In this document: positions 41,277 to 49,034 of the stretch, one piece after another
Position numbering within the stretch: the first letter of the stretch is position 1
Layout of the letters: every line of letters starts with the position of its first letter
Assembly: GCA_005776475.1 (NCBI GenBank)
Contig: SXPB01000345.1
Span: forward strand, 1 to 50,271
DNA: 50,271 nucleotides
Direction of reading: 5' to 3'
DNA from: Planctomycetia bacterium
GTDB taxonomy: Bacteria > Planctomycetota > UBA1135 > UBA2386
Notes under the pieces: model-generated
Databases searched by the model: none
Told to the model about the DNA's origin: nothing
The model's input: the letters and a program-made list of their open reading frames with translations, nothing else
Position numbers and translations under genes: made by a program

Positions 41277-42469
41277 CGCCAGCTCCGCAACAGCACGACG
41301 GCGTTGTTGCCGCCGAACGCGAGGTTCGTCGACAGGCCGAGGTTGTGCTCGGGCAGCGCGCGCGCACTGCCGGTGACGACGTCGAGGCCGAGGGCGGCGT
41401 CGATGGGTTCGTCGCCGGCGGTCGGCGGCAGCAACCGGTGCACGATCGACAGTGTCGTCAGCACCGCTTCGATGCCGCCCGCGGCGCCGAGCAGATGGCC
41501 GACGAGGCTCTTCGTGGAGGTCAGCGGCAGCTGCGCCGATCGCGCGCCGAAGACCGCCGCCATCGCCTTGCTCTCGGCGTCGTCGTTGTGCGGCGTGCCG
41601 GTACCGTGCGCGTTGACGAACGTCACCTGTTCAGCCCAGGCGCCAGCATCACCCAGCGCCTGGCGGATCGCGGCGGCAGCGCCGGAGCCATCGGGTGCCG
41701 GCGCCGACACATGGTGCGCGTCGCACGAACGGCCGGCCCCGGCGAGCTCGGCCAATACGCGGGCGCCGCGTGCCTCGGCGTGCGCCAGCGTCTCCAGCAG
41801 CAGCACGCCAGCTCCTTCTCCCATCGACAGCCCGGCCCGCGACGCGCGGAATGGCCGCGACGGCTGCGGATCGCACGCGCGCAGGCTGTTGAAGCCGGCG
41901 TAGGTGATCTCGCAGAGTTCGTCGGCACCGCCGGCGATCGCCACCTCGACTTCGCCACTGCGCAGGGCGTCGAGGGCAGCACCGAGGGCGACGTTCGCCG
42001 AAGTGCACGCCGTCGAGAACGTCACCACGGGGCCGCGCACGCCGAGCGCGCGGGCGATCGACGTGCCTGGACCGTCGTTCTGGATCGCCGCGATCGGCCG
42101 CACGCTCGGCTGGCGTCGCGCCAGCAGCTCGGCCAGCAAGCGTTCGCCTTCGAACAGGGCGCCGGTGCTGCTGCCGAAGAAGATGCCGGCCCGGCGCGTG
42201 CGCAGGGCGTTGGCCGCGATGCCGGCCGTCGCTTCGCGGGCCGCCACCATGGCGAACCGCTCCGCGCGCGCCCAGCCACGTTCGGCGGGCGTCGGCTCGG
42301 CGAGCTCGACCGAGGCGGCGATCGAGGTGCGATGGCTCGCCGTGGGGAACAGCCGCAGCTCCGCGATGCCCCGCCGACCGGCGCACGCGGCGGCCCACGT
42401 CGCATCCACCGTGGTGCCGAGGGCGCTCGTGCAACCGACTCCGGTGACGACGACCGGCGCGTGGCTCAC
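41273..42469 (-). CDS. Beta-ketoacyl-ACP synthase (FabF-type, active)
   Basis: This 398-residue ketosynthase starts at a GTG overlapping the ACP stop. All catalytic residues are present: Cys155 in FSTACTSAN, His288 in NAHGTGTPHNDDAESKA, Lys320 and His325 in TSTKSLVGHLLGAAGG. The C-terminal NLAFGGNNA is also typical. It condenses malonyl-ACP with an acyl chain. Being next to a second, inactive ketosynthase and a dedicated ACP marks it as part of a specialised type II system rather than housekeeping fatty-acid synthesis. The product cannot be read from the sequence. Confidence 0.93.
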   Translation of the reverse strand: MSHAPVVVTGVGCTSALGTTVDATWAAACAGRRGIAELRLFPTASHRTSIAASVELAEPTPAERGWARAERFAMVAAREATAGIAANALRTRRAGIFFGSSTGALFEGERLLAELLARRQPSVRPIAAIQNDGPGTSIARALGVRGPVVTFSTACTSANVALGAALDALRSGEVEVAIAGGADELCEITYAGFNSLRACDPQPSRPFRASRAGLSMGEGAGVLLLETLAHAEARGARVLAELAGAGRSCDAHHVSAPAPDGSGAAAAIRQALGDAGAWAEQVTFVNAHGTGTPHNDDAESKAMAAVFGARSAQLPLTSTKSLVGHLLGAAGGIEAVLTTLSIVHRLLPPTAGDEPIDAALGLDVVTGSARALPEHNLGLSTNLAFGGNNAVVLLRSWR

Positions 42470-42753
42470 GCGCCGGCGTCCTGCGCAGCACCGCCGCGGC
42501 GGGCATTGACGAAGTCGCACAGCACGCGGGCCGACGCGAAGGCTTCCTTGCCGACTTCGGCGTCCTGGATCTGCAGGCCGTACTCGCTCTCGATCGCCAG
42601 CACGAGTTCGAGTGCGTCGACCGAGTCGAGGCCGATGCCTTGCGGGCCGAACAGGGGCGCGTCGTCGGCGAAGGAGTCGGCGGTGACGGCCTTCAGGTTC
42701 AGCTTCTGCACGATCATCGCCTTGAGGTGGGCGACGGTTACCAGCGTGGTCAT
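42466..42753 (-). CDS. Acyl carrier protein
   Basis: This 95-residue protein has the phosphopantetheine site Ser44 in GIGLDSVDALELVLAIE and an acidic four-helix ACP pattern. It lacks a signal peptide. It is the first gene of the minus arm, its stop overlapping the ketosynthase GTG. A TAGACT box lies 9 nt before the ATG, leaving little or no leader. It would carry the growing chain for the two ketosynthases and may receive its starter from the divergently encoded ligase. The C-terminal tail (RRGGAAQDAGA) is longer than in housekeeping ACPs. Confidence 0.93.
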   Translation of the reverse strand: MTTLVTVAHLKAMIVQKLNLKAVTADSFADDAPLFGPQGIGLDSVDALELVLAIESEYGLQIQDAEVGKEAFASARVLCDFVNARRGGAAQDAGA

Positions 42754-42897
42754 GTCGAAAGCAGTCTAGCGGTGCGCCCGTTGGGGCGGGAACGCTCTTT
42801 GGCCCGGGTGCCGCGAGCACATTGGGCGGCGCCGCACGAGCATTCGTTGGCCCGCGCGCAGCTTCGCCGTAGGCTGGCCGCGCCGCGGCCCCCCGCA
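42754..42897. promoter_or_regulatory. Divergent promoter region of the biosynthetic locus
   Basis: This 144-bp gap separates the ACP operon (minus) from the ligase operon (plus). TAGACT at 42763-42768 (minus strand) and TAGGCT at 42870-42875 (plus strand, 22 nt before the ATG at 42898) are candidate -10 boxes. No clear operator repeat was found by eye. One shared region would allow both arms to be switched on together. Confidence 0.45.
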
Positions 42898-44244
42898 ATG
42901 CAGACCGAGCTCGCCCTTGCCTTCGCCGCCTTGCATCGCCATGAGCCGGCTGCGCTCGTGGCGTGGACCAAGGCCGGGAACGTGACTCGTGCCGAACTCT
43001 GGGGACGGGCCGGGGCCATCCGGGAGCAACTGCCGTTGCCACCGTGCGGTCGCATTGCGATCAGCGTGCGCGATGGCGTCACTTTGCTGGCCGCCGTGCT
43101 GGCGACTTGGCAGCGTGGCGGTTGTGCGGTGTTGCTCGACGCCGCGGATCCGTTGGCGCCGCGCCTCGACCTCGCCCGCAGCTTCGGAGCGGCGGTCGTG
43201 TGCTCCGACGCGGGCATGGTTGCCACCGGCCTGGCAGCGGGCTGCGGCAGCGACCCGTTCGCGGTGATCAAGCTGACCTCCGGCTCGACCGACCAGCCGC
43301 GTGGGATCGGCGTCACCGCCGCCGCGCTGTGCGCCGATGCCGACCAGCTCGAAGCGACGATGGGCATCGGCGACGGCGACCGCGTGTTCGGTGCGGTGCC
43401 GATGTCCTTCAGCTACGGCGTCGGCAACCTGCTGGTGCCGGCGTTGTGCCGAGGCCGCGCCCTGGTGCTGCCCGACAGCCAGAGTCCGCTCGGGTTCCTG
43501 CAGGCGATGCGCAACGGCATGCCGACGGTGTTGCCGGCGGTGCCCGCACTGCTGCGCGCGTTGGTGCAGAACGCGCCGGAGATGCCGCGATCGCTGCGCC
43601 TCGTGGTGTCGGCAGGTGCCGTGCTGCTGCCCGAAGTGGCGGCGGCGTTCGCGGCGCGCTTTCAGATGCCGGTGCACTCGTTCTACGGCTCGACGGAGTC
43701 GGGGGGCATCTGCTTCGACCGCACGGGAACGGCAGCGGCGGCGGGCACCGTGGGCTCCCCGGTGGACGGCGTGACGGTGACGCTGGATGCCGAAGGGCGC
43801 GTCGTGGTCGCTTCTGCGGCCGTCGGTGCTGCCCTCGACGGTTGCGGCAATCCGGCGCAGGGGCGGTTCGTCACCGCCGATCTCGGCCAGTGGCGTGGCG
43901 ACCAGCTCGTGTTGCTCGGGCGCACATCGGAAGTGTTCGACGTGGGCGGCCACAAGGTGCATCCGCGCGAGATCGAACGCCTCGTCGCCGAACTGCCGGG
44001 CATCGACGACGTGGTGGTGGTGCCGTGGCGCGACCGCGATGGCCGCGCCACCTGCGCCGCCCTCGTCGCGGCGTCGACGCTCGACGAAGCCGCCGTGCGG
44101 CGCCATTGCGTGCTGCGGCTGCCGCCGGCGAAGGTGCCGCGCTGCATCGTCGTGGTGCCGACGTTGCCACGTTCCGATCGGGGCAAGTTGCCGCGCGCCG
44201 AGATCGAACGGCTGCTCGGTGGGGCTGGGGGAGCGATTCCGTGA
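42898..44244 (+). CDS. AMP-forming acyl/aryl ligase (ANL superfamily)
   Basis: This 448-residue enzyme is a compact member of the adenylate-forming family. The ATP loop reads IKLTSGSTDQPRG, motif A5 is FYGSTESGG, motif A8 is LLGRTSEVFDVGGHKVHPREIE and the catalytic lysine motif A10 is RSDRGKLPRAEIE. It activates a carboxylic acid and could load it on the neighbouring ACP; the acid is unknown (fatty, benzoic or coumaric type). It starts at an ATG without a strong ribosome site, and its stop overlaps the exporter GTG. Similar ligases accompany the ketosynthase pairs in aryl-polyene and flexirubin clusters. Confidence 0.88.
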   Translation: MQTELALAFAALHRHEPAALVAWTKAGNVTRAELWGRAGAIREQLPLPPCGRIAISVRDGVTLLAAVLATWQRGGCAVLLDAADPLAPRLDLARSFGAAVVCSDAGMVATGLAAGCGSDPFAVIKLTSGSTDQPRGIGVTAAALCADADQLEATMGIGDGDRVFGAVPMSFSYGVGNLLVPALCRGRALVLPDSQSPLGFLQAMRNGMPTVLPAVPALLRALVQNAPEMPRSLRLVVSAGAVLLPEVAAAFAARFQMPVHSFYGSTESGGICFDRTGTAAAAGTVGSPVDGVTVTLDAEGRVVVASAAVGAALDGCGNPAQGRFVTADLGQWRGDQLVLLGRTSEVFDVGGHKVHPREIERLVAELPGIDDVVVVPWRDRDGRATCAALVAASTLDEAAVRRHCVLRLPPAKVPRCIVVVPTLPRSDRGKLPRAEIERLLGGAGGAIP

Positions 44245-46610
44245 GCTTTCGGGACTCCGTGCTGCGCGTGTGGTCGCTGCCGCTGCGCTGGCCGCGGCTC
44301 GTCGTGTTGGTCGCCGGCGTGCTCACCGTGCTCGCGGCGTTCGGCTGGAGCGCGCTGCGGCTGCAGCCCGACGTGTCGCGGTTGTTGCCTGGCGACCATC
44401 CGCACACGGCGATCCACGAGCGCCTGGCCGCGTCCGAACGGCCCTCGCGCGCGCTGTGGATCCTGCTGCGGGGCGACGACCTGCCGCAGCGCATCGAAGC
44501 GATCGCCCTGCGACTGCGGGCGTCGCCGCTGGTCGCCGCGGTCGCCGCGACGCGGGATGAACTGTTTGGTGGGGCCGTTGCCGATGCGGCGACCGCGCCG
44601 TTGTGGACCTTCGACGATGCGACGCTGCAGCGGCTGGCCGAGGCGCTGTCGCCGGCTGGGTTGTTGCGCGCGGCGACGACGTTGCGCGAAGACCTCGCCG
44701 ACGACCCGATCGCGGCGCGCGATTTGGCGGTGCAGGACCCGCTCGGCTTGCGTTGGCTGCTGGCACCGCTCGATCCGGCCGTGCGCTTCCGGCTGCGCGC
44801 CGACACACCGTTCGTCGTCCTCGCAGCCGCCGACGGTCGCGACGTGGCACTGCTGCGACTCACCGGGCACACCGACGCCTACGACGCCGAGTACTCGACC
44901 ACCCTGCTCGCCCACGTCGACGCCGTGCTGGGCGACGTCGAGCACGAACGGTTCGGTGGCTACGCGGTGGCGCGCGCCGACCAGGCGCGCTTGCGCGCCG
45001 ACTTCGAACGGGCCAGCACGTGGTCGGTGCTGGCGATCGCGATCTACCTGGTGTGGTCGATGCGTGGCCTGCGGTTGCCGTTGCTGGTCCAGCTGCCGGC
45101 GCTGCTGGCGATCGCGTGGTCGGTGCCGTTGGCCGGCGCCTGGCTCGGGCCGTTGCCCACCGTGGCGGTCGCGGCGGTCGCCGTGTTGGTCGGGCTCGGC
45201 GTCGACTTCGCGATCCACTATGCCGCCCGCTACCGGGCAGCGCGGTTGCACGCCGACCATGCCCAGGCGGTGCAGCAGGTGCAGCGCAGCACGGTGCCCG
45301 AACTGCTGATCGACATGGCGACGACGGCGGTGACGTTCGTCGCGATCGGGTTTGGCCAGCGCGGCGGCCTCGCGGCCTTCGGGTGGCTGCTCGCGCTCGG
45401 TTTGTGCGCCAGCGTCCTGGTGACGACGACGCTGCTGCCGGTGTTGTTGCGGTTTGCCGGCGAACGCCGCAGTGCCGAACGCAGCCTGCTCGCGAGCCTT
45501 GCCGACCGCTGGCTGGCTGCGCGCCTGGCCCGGCCGGTGGCCGCGGGAGCGCTCGCAATGGCGGTGGTGGTGGCGGCGGTGGTCGCGTGGCGCGGCGTGC
45601 CGCTGAGCGCCGATGGCGACGCGCTGCGGCCCGCGCACGATCCGGTGCTGCTGGCGCGCGCTCGCATCGAAGCGGCGACCCGCCTCGGCACGGTGCCGTG
45701 CGCGGTGCTGTGGCCGGTGGCGGTCGACGCCTCGCCGCTGTGGTCCAGGCTGCATCGCCTGCAGCAGGACGGCCGGGTGGCCTTCTGGAGTGGGCTCGAT
45801 CGGCAGGACACGGCCGCCGGGTCTACGGCCGTGGCGGCGTTCCGGCGGACCACGGCAGGCTTCGCCACGGCCGCCGGGGCGGCGTTGGCGCAGGTGGGGC
45901 TCGACGTCGAACTGTTGCGGCCGGCGATCGCGGCGAACGAACGCAGCTTCGCCGCCGATCCGCCGCCGCGCGCGCCGTCGCTGGTCGACCTGCCGCAGGG
46001 GACGATGCGCGTCGTCACCGTGTGGCCGACCGGGACCTTGGACCGCGCCGCGTTCGCCGCGCTCGCGCACGACGTGCAAGAGCACGCGGGGGCCGCGGCG
46101 GTCGTGCACGGGGCGCCGACGCTCACCGACGCGCTCGAGCAGGTGCTGCGGACCGATCTGCAGCGGGCGATGGGGTTGGCGTTGCTGTTCGCCTTCACGA
46201 TGGTGGCCCTGTGGTTGCGGTCGCTGCGGCATGGGCTGCTGGCGTTGGTGCCGGCGATGTTCGGACTCGCCAGCGTGCTCGGTGTGCTGCTGGCGACCGG
46301 CGTGCCGTTGTCCATGGTGAGCTTCGTCGCGATCCCGTTCGTGCTCGGCATCGGCGTCGACGAAGGCGTGCATCTGGTCGGCCACTTCCGGCATGGGGCG
46401 CTGACCACGGGCGCCACCGGCGTGGGTGTCGTGCGCACCAGCGTCGGCACCACGCTCGGCTTCCTGGCCCTGGCCTTTGCCGAGAGCCCGGGACTGCGCG
46501 AACTGGGCGCTCTGACCGCACTCGGTTCGCTCGCCAGCATGTTCGGCTGCTTGTTCGTGCTGGCGCCGTTCCTGCGCCGCGTCGGTGCGGCGCCGAAGGC
46601 GGTCTCGTAA
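44241..46610 (+). CDS. MMPL/RND-family exporter
   Basis: This 789-residue membrane protein has two similar halves, each with one helix, a large outer domain and five more helices, as in the MMPL/RND superfamily. The first half has VAVLVGLGVDFAIHYAARYR and the second FVLGIGVDEGVHLVGHF; both contain the conserved Gly-Val-Asp segment in the proton-transport helix. It starts at a GTG overlapping the ligase stop. MMPL-type exporters in aryl-polyene clusters move the lipid-like product across the inner membrane, and the following lipoprotein is a natural partner. Substrate is inferred from context. Confidence 0.9.
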   Translation: MSFRDSVLRVWSLPLRWPRLVVLVAGVLTVLAAFGWSALRLQPDVSRLLPGDHPHTAIHERLAASERPSRALWILLRGDDLPQRIEAIALRLRASPLVAAVAATRDELFGGAVADAATAPLWTFDDATLQRLAEALSPAGLLRAATTLREDLADDPIAARDLAVQDPLGLRWLLAPLDPAVRFRLRADTPFVVLAAADGRDVALLRLTGHTDAYDAEYSTTLLAHVDAVLGDVEHERFGGYAVARADQARLRADFERASTWSVLAIAIYLVWSMRGLRLPLLVQLPALLAIAWSVPLAGAWLGPLPTVAVAAVAVLVGLGVDFAIHYAARYRAARLHADHAQAVQQVQRSTVPELLIDMATTAVTFVAIGFGQRGGLAAFGWLLALGLCASVLVTTTLLPVLLRFAGERRSAERSLLASLADRWLAARLARPVAAGALAMAVVVAAVVAWRGVPLSADGDALRPAHDPVLLARARIEAATRLGTVPCAVLWPVAVDASPLWSRLHRLQQDGRVAFWSGLDRQDTAAGSTAVAAFRRTTAGFATAAGAALAQVGLDVELLRPAIAANERSFAADPPPRAPSLVDLPQGTMRVVTVWPTGTLDRAAFAALAHDVQEHAGAAAVVHGAPTLTDALEQVLRTDLQRAMGLALLFAFTMVALWLRSLRHGLLALVPAMFGLASVLGVLLATGVPLSMVSFVAIPFVLGIGVDEGVHLVGHFRHGALTTGATGVGVVRTSVGTTLGFLALAFAESPGLRELGALTALGSLASMFGCLFVLAPFLRRVGAAPKAVS

Positions 46611-46620
46611 GGTGCCGCGC

Positions 46621-47232
46621 ATGCGTGGGTGCGCTTCGAGCGTGGTCGTGTTCGCGGCTTGCCTCGCGGGCTGTGCGTCGTTTCACGCTCCACGCCCCGA
46701 GACGTTGGCGCGCTTGCGGCCGATGCCGCTCGCCAGCCTGCTGCCGGGGCAATTCGAAGTCGAGATCGAGTCGCCCGGGCTGACCGGCACCTTCGACGCG
46801 GTGTGCGCGGTGTCGGGCAGCGGGGTCCGCATGCAGTGGTTTCCCGACGTCGGCGGCAAGGTGCTCGACCTGCACGTCGGCACGTCCGCCGTCGTCGCCG
46901 AGATGCCGGGCCATCGCTACGAGGCCGTGGCACCGCTGCAGGATGCCGAACCGCACCTTGGCCTCGTCTTCGCGATGGTGCTCGCCGAGTTGCTGGCACC
47001 CGTCGATGCCGCCCGGGTTCAGGGCGAACGGTGGAGCGACGGTGCCACCGAACTGCGCCTGCTGCCCGCTCTCGCCGCGGGCGAAGTCACTGCGCGGCTC
47101 GCCGCCGAGGGCACGATCGCGGCCTACCGCCTGCGCCTTGGTTGGATCGACTGCACGTTGACCGCCGAGGGGGTCCTGCGTGGCCGTGGGTGCACGGCGC
47201 ACTTGCGACGGATCCCTGCCGACGCGCGGTAG
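46621..47232 (+). CDS. Lipoprotein, possibly LolA/DUF3261-like partner of the exporter
   Basis: This 203-residue protein has a lipoprotein signal ending FAACLAGC (Cys near residue 20). The mature domain is beta-rich (PGQFEVEIESPGLTGTFDAVCAVSG and so on), in keeping with the half-barrel lipoproteins that follow MMPL exporters in aryl-polyene clusters. That similarity is of pattern and context, not proven. The ATG at 46621 follows the exporter stop by 10 nt; an in-frame GTG at 46612 would add three residues. It probably carries the exported product toward the outer membrane. Confidence 0.65.
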   Translation: MRGCASSVVVFAACLAGCASFHAPRPETLARLRPMPLASLLPGQFEVEIESPGLTGTFDAVCAVSGSGVRMQWFPDVGGKVLDLHVGTSAVVAEMPGHRYEAVAPLQDAEPHLGLVFAMVLAELLAPVDAARVQGERWSDGATELRLLPALAAGEVTARLAAEGTIAAYRLRLGWIDCTLTAEGVLRGRGCTAHLRRIPADAR

Positions 47233-47414
47233 TCGCGACCGGCGCCAGCGTGTATAGGAAGGCGACTCCGGGGCCACCACCCGGCAGCGCCGATGCCATC
47301 GGCCGTTGCCGCGCCTCCGTTCCCTGCCGGCGTCTCGTTCCGCGTCTGCCGACGACTCCTGCGAAGGGGGCGGTGGCCCGACGTCCGAAAACACATCCCG
47401 ACCCGACGCCTCGC

Positions 47415-48194
47415 ATGTTTCGCCGCAAGAAATCGAACGACCAGCAGCCCACGGCCGACGAAGGCCTGCGCCCCGACGACGACATGATCGTCGTGGTCGA
47501 TCGTTCGGTGAACCCGTACCTCGTGCTCTTCCACGAGCCGGCGGGGTTCCGCGCCGAACAGGTGCGGTCGCTGCGCAACCGGTTGGTGGCGATGAATCCG
47601 GATGGTGAGCCGAAGACGATGGTGGTGACGTCGGCAGTGCGCGGCGAGGGCAAGACGGTCGCCGCGATCAACCTGGCGATGGCGCTCGCCGAACTCGAGC
47701 GCCACCAGGTCGTGCTGGTCGATGCCGACCTGCGCCGGCCTGCCTGCGAGAAGTACCTCAACCTCAACGCCGACACAGGCCTCGCCGACGTGCTGATGGG
47801 TCGCCTCCCGGTCGAGAAGGCGGTGCGGCCGGCCGGCCATCGCAACCTGATGCTGCTCGGGGCTGGCACGCGCGTCGACAACCCGGCCGAAGTGCTGGGC
47901 AGTTCACGCCTCGACGAACTCTTCCGGCGGCTGAAGGAGAAGTACCAGTACGTCGTCATCGACACGCCGCCGGTGCTGCCATCGACCGACGCTGGCGTGC
48001 TCGCGGCGCGCGCCGACGGCACCTTGCTGATCGTTCGCCTGGAGAAGTCGTCGAAGAAGCAGTCGCGCGATGCGCTGCGCGTGTTGCAGGACATGGGCGG
48101 CAACGTGCTCGGCACGTTCGTCACCGAACTGCGCGGTCAGGACCCCGAAAGCGACCGACGCCTCGCCTACGAAGCGGGGCCGGACGAGGAGTGA
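47415..48194 (+). CDS. Soluble CpsD/BY-kinase-like P-loop ATPase
   Basis: This 259-residue protein has FRAEQVRSLRNRL (45-57), close to the E-x-x-R-x-x-R motif of bacterial tyrosine kinases, Walker A SAVRGEGKT (73-81), Walker A' VVLVDADLRRP and Walker B VVIDTPPV. It lacks the membrane-spanning Wzz part and the C-terminal tyrosine cluster (only one Tyr near the end, LAYEAGPDEE), so autophosphorylation may be absent. No polysaccharide genes are near. It starts with an ATG lacking a ribosome site after a 182-bp gap. The following coiled-coil gene starts one base after its stop, so it is coupled to the MamK-like module; a role as a MinD/ParA-like positioning ATPase is equally possible. Confidence 0.78.
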   Translation: MFRRKKSNDQQPTADEGLRPDDDMIVVVDRSVNPYLVLFHEPAGFRAEQVRSLRNRLVAMNPDGEPKTMVVTSAVRGEGKTVAAINLAMALAELERHQVVLVDADLRRPACEKYLNLNADTGLADVLMGRLPVEKAVRPAGHRNLMLLGAGTRVDNPAEVLGSSRLDELFRRLKEKYQYVVIDTPPVLPSTDAGVLAARADGTLLIVRLEKSSKKQSRDALRVLQDMGGNVLGTFVTELRGQDPESDRRLAYEAGPDEE

Positions 48195-48195
48195 C

Positions 48196-48993
48196 GTGGC
48201 GGGCTTCAAAGAGACCCTGAAGGACGCGGTTCGCCAACTGTCGTTCAAGACCTCGCTCGACAGCCTGAAGAAGAAGGGCGTCCAGCAGGTCAACGTGCTC
48301 GGGCTCGACCGCATCACGTCGTTGATCGAGGCGGCCGTGCACCGCAGCCTGAAGTCGCGCCTCGTCGGCGTCGAACGCGAAGCGATCGCGGACGCCACCA
48401 AGGCCGAGTTCTTGCGGTTGCTGCGCAGCAACGAAGACCTGCAGCGGCAGAAGAGCGAAGTCGAGCAGCAGCGCGAGCAGGCCGAGGACGAGATCGACCA
48501 GTTGCGGCGTGAACTGACGCAGCAGAACCAGGCGCTGCAGATCAAGCTGGAGCAGGACGCCGTCGCGCTCGCCAATCGCTACGAAGGCGAGAACGCGGTG
48601 ATCGCGCGCAAGGTCGCCGACGTTGTCATGGGGTTGGCGCACACGCCTGGCGCCACTACGTCCACTGTCGAACAACGGCTGATGGAACTGGTGATGGACG
48701 TCGTGTCCGGCGAACGCCAGTCGGCCGAAGAAGCCCGGCGCGCGCTGCAGGATCGCGAAGTCGACAACCTGCAGCGCCGGATCAAGAAGCTCAACGACAA
48801 CCTCGCCGCGACCGAACAGCGTCTGCAGCAGGTTGCGGCCCTGAAGAACGTCGAAGGCGGCATCTCGTCGGTCTACCGCGAGGTGCAAGGCCTCGCCGCC
48901 GGCGACGACCAGGTTGGCAAGAAGAAAGAACTGATGGCTGGGATCTTCCAGGCGAACCTGAAGCTCCAGAAGAAGGACAAACCAGGCACCTGA
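48196..48993 (+). CDS. Coiled-coil protein preceding the MamK-like actin
   Basis: I recognise no family for this 265-residue, charged, soluble protein. It starts at a GTG one base after the previous stop. Residues 80-125 (RQKSEVEQQREQAEDEIDQL and beyond) and about 180-230 (REVDNLQRRIKKLNDNLAAT) have the heptad pattern of coiled coils, separated by a helical middle part with a conserved-looking MELVMDVVSGERQ. There is no signal peptide or membrane helix. It lies 41 nt upstream of the actin gene on the same strand. A filament-binding or anchoring role for the actin is a reasonable guess from position only. Confidence 0.72.
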   Translation: MAGFKETLKDAVRQLSFKTSLDSLKKKGVQQVNVLGLDRITSLIEAAVHRSLKSRLVGVEREAIADATKAEFLRLLRSNEDLQRQKSEVEQQREQAEDEIDQLRRELTQQNQALQIKLEQDAVALANRYEGENAVIARKVADVVMGLAHTPGATTSTVEQRLMELVMDVVSGERQSAEEARRALQDREVDNLQRRIKKLNDNLAATEQRLQQVAALKNVEGGISSVYREVQGLAAGDDQVGKKKELMAGIFQANLKLQKKDKPGT

Positions 48994-49034
48994 GCAGAAC
49001 AGCCACTCCGGAACGAACGATAGGAACGAACACG

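Noticed and set aside
47233-47414. Riboswitch or regulatory leader before the BY-kinase-like gene
   Set aside because: There is a six-pair hairpin (GCCGAT/ATCGGC at 47289-47303) and a TATAGG box near 47253, but no known riboswitch pattern. The 182-bp stretch otherwise shows nothing I can support.
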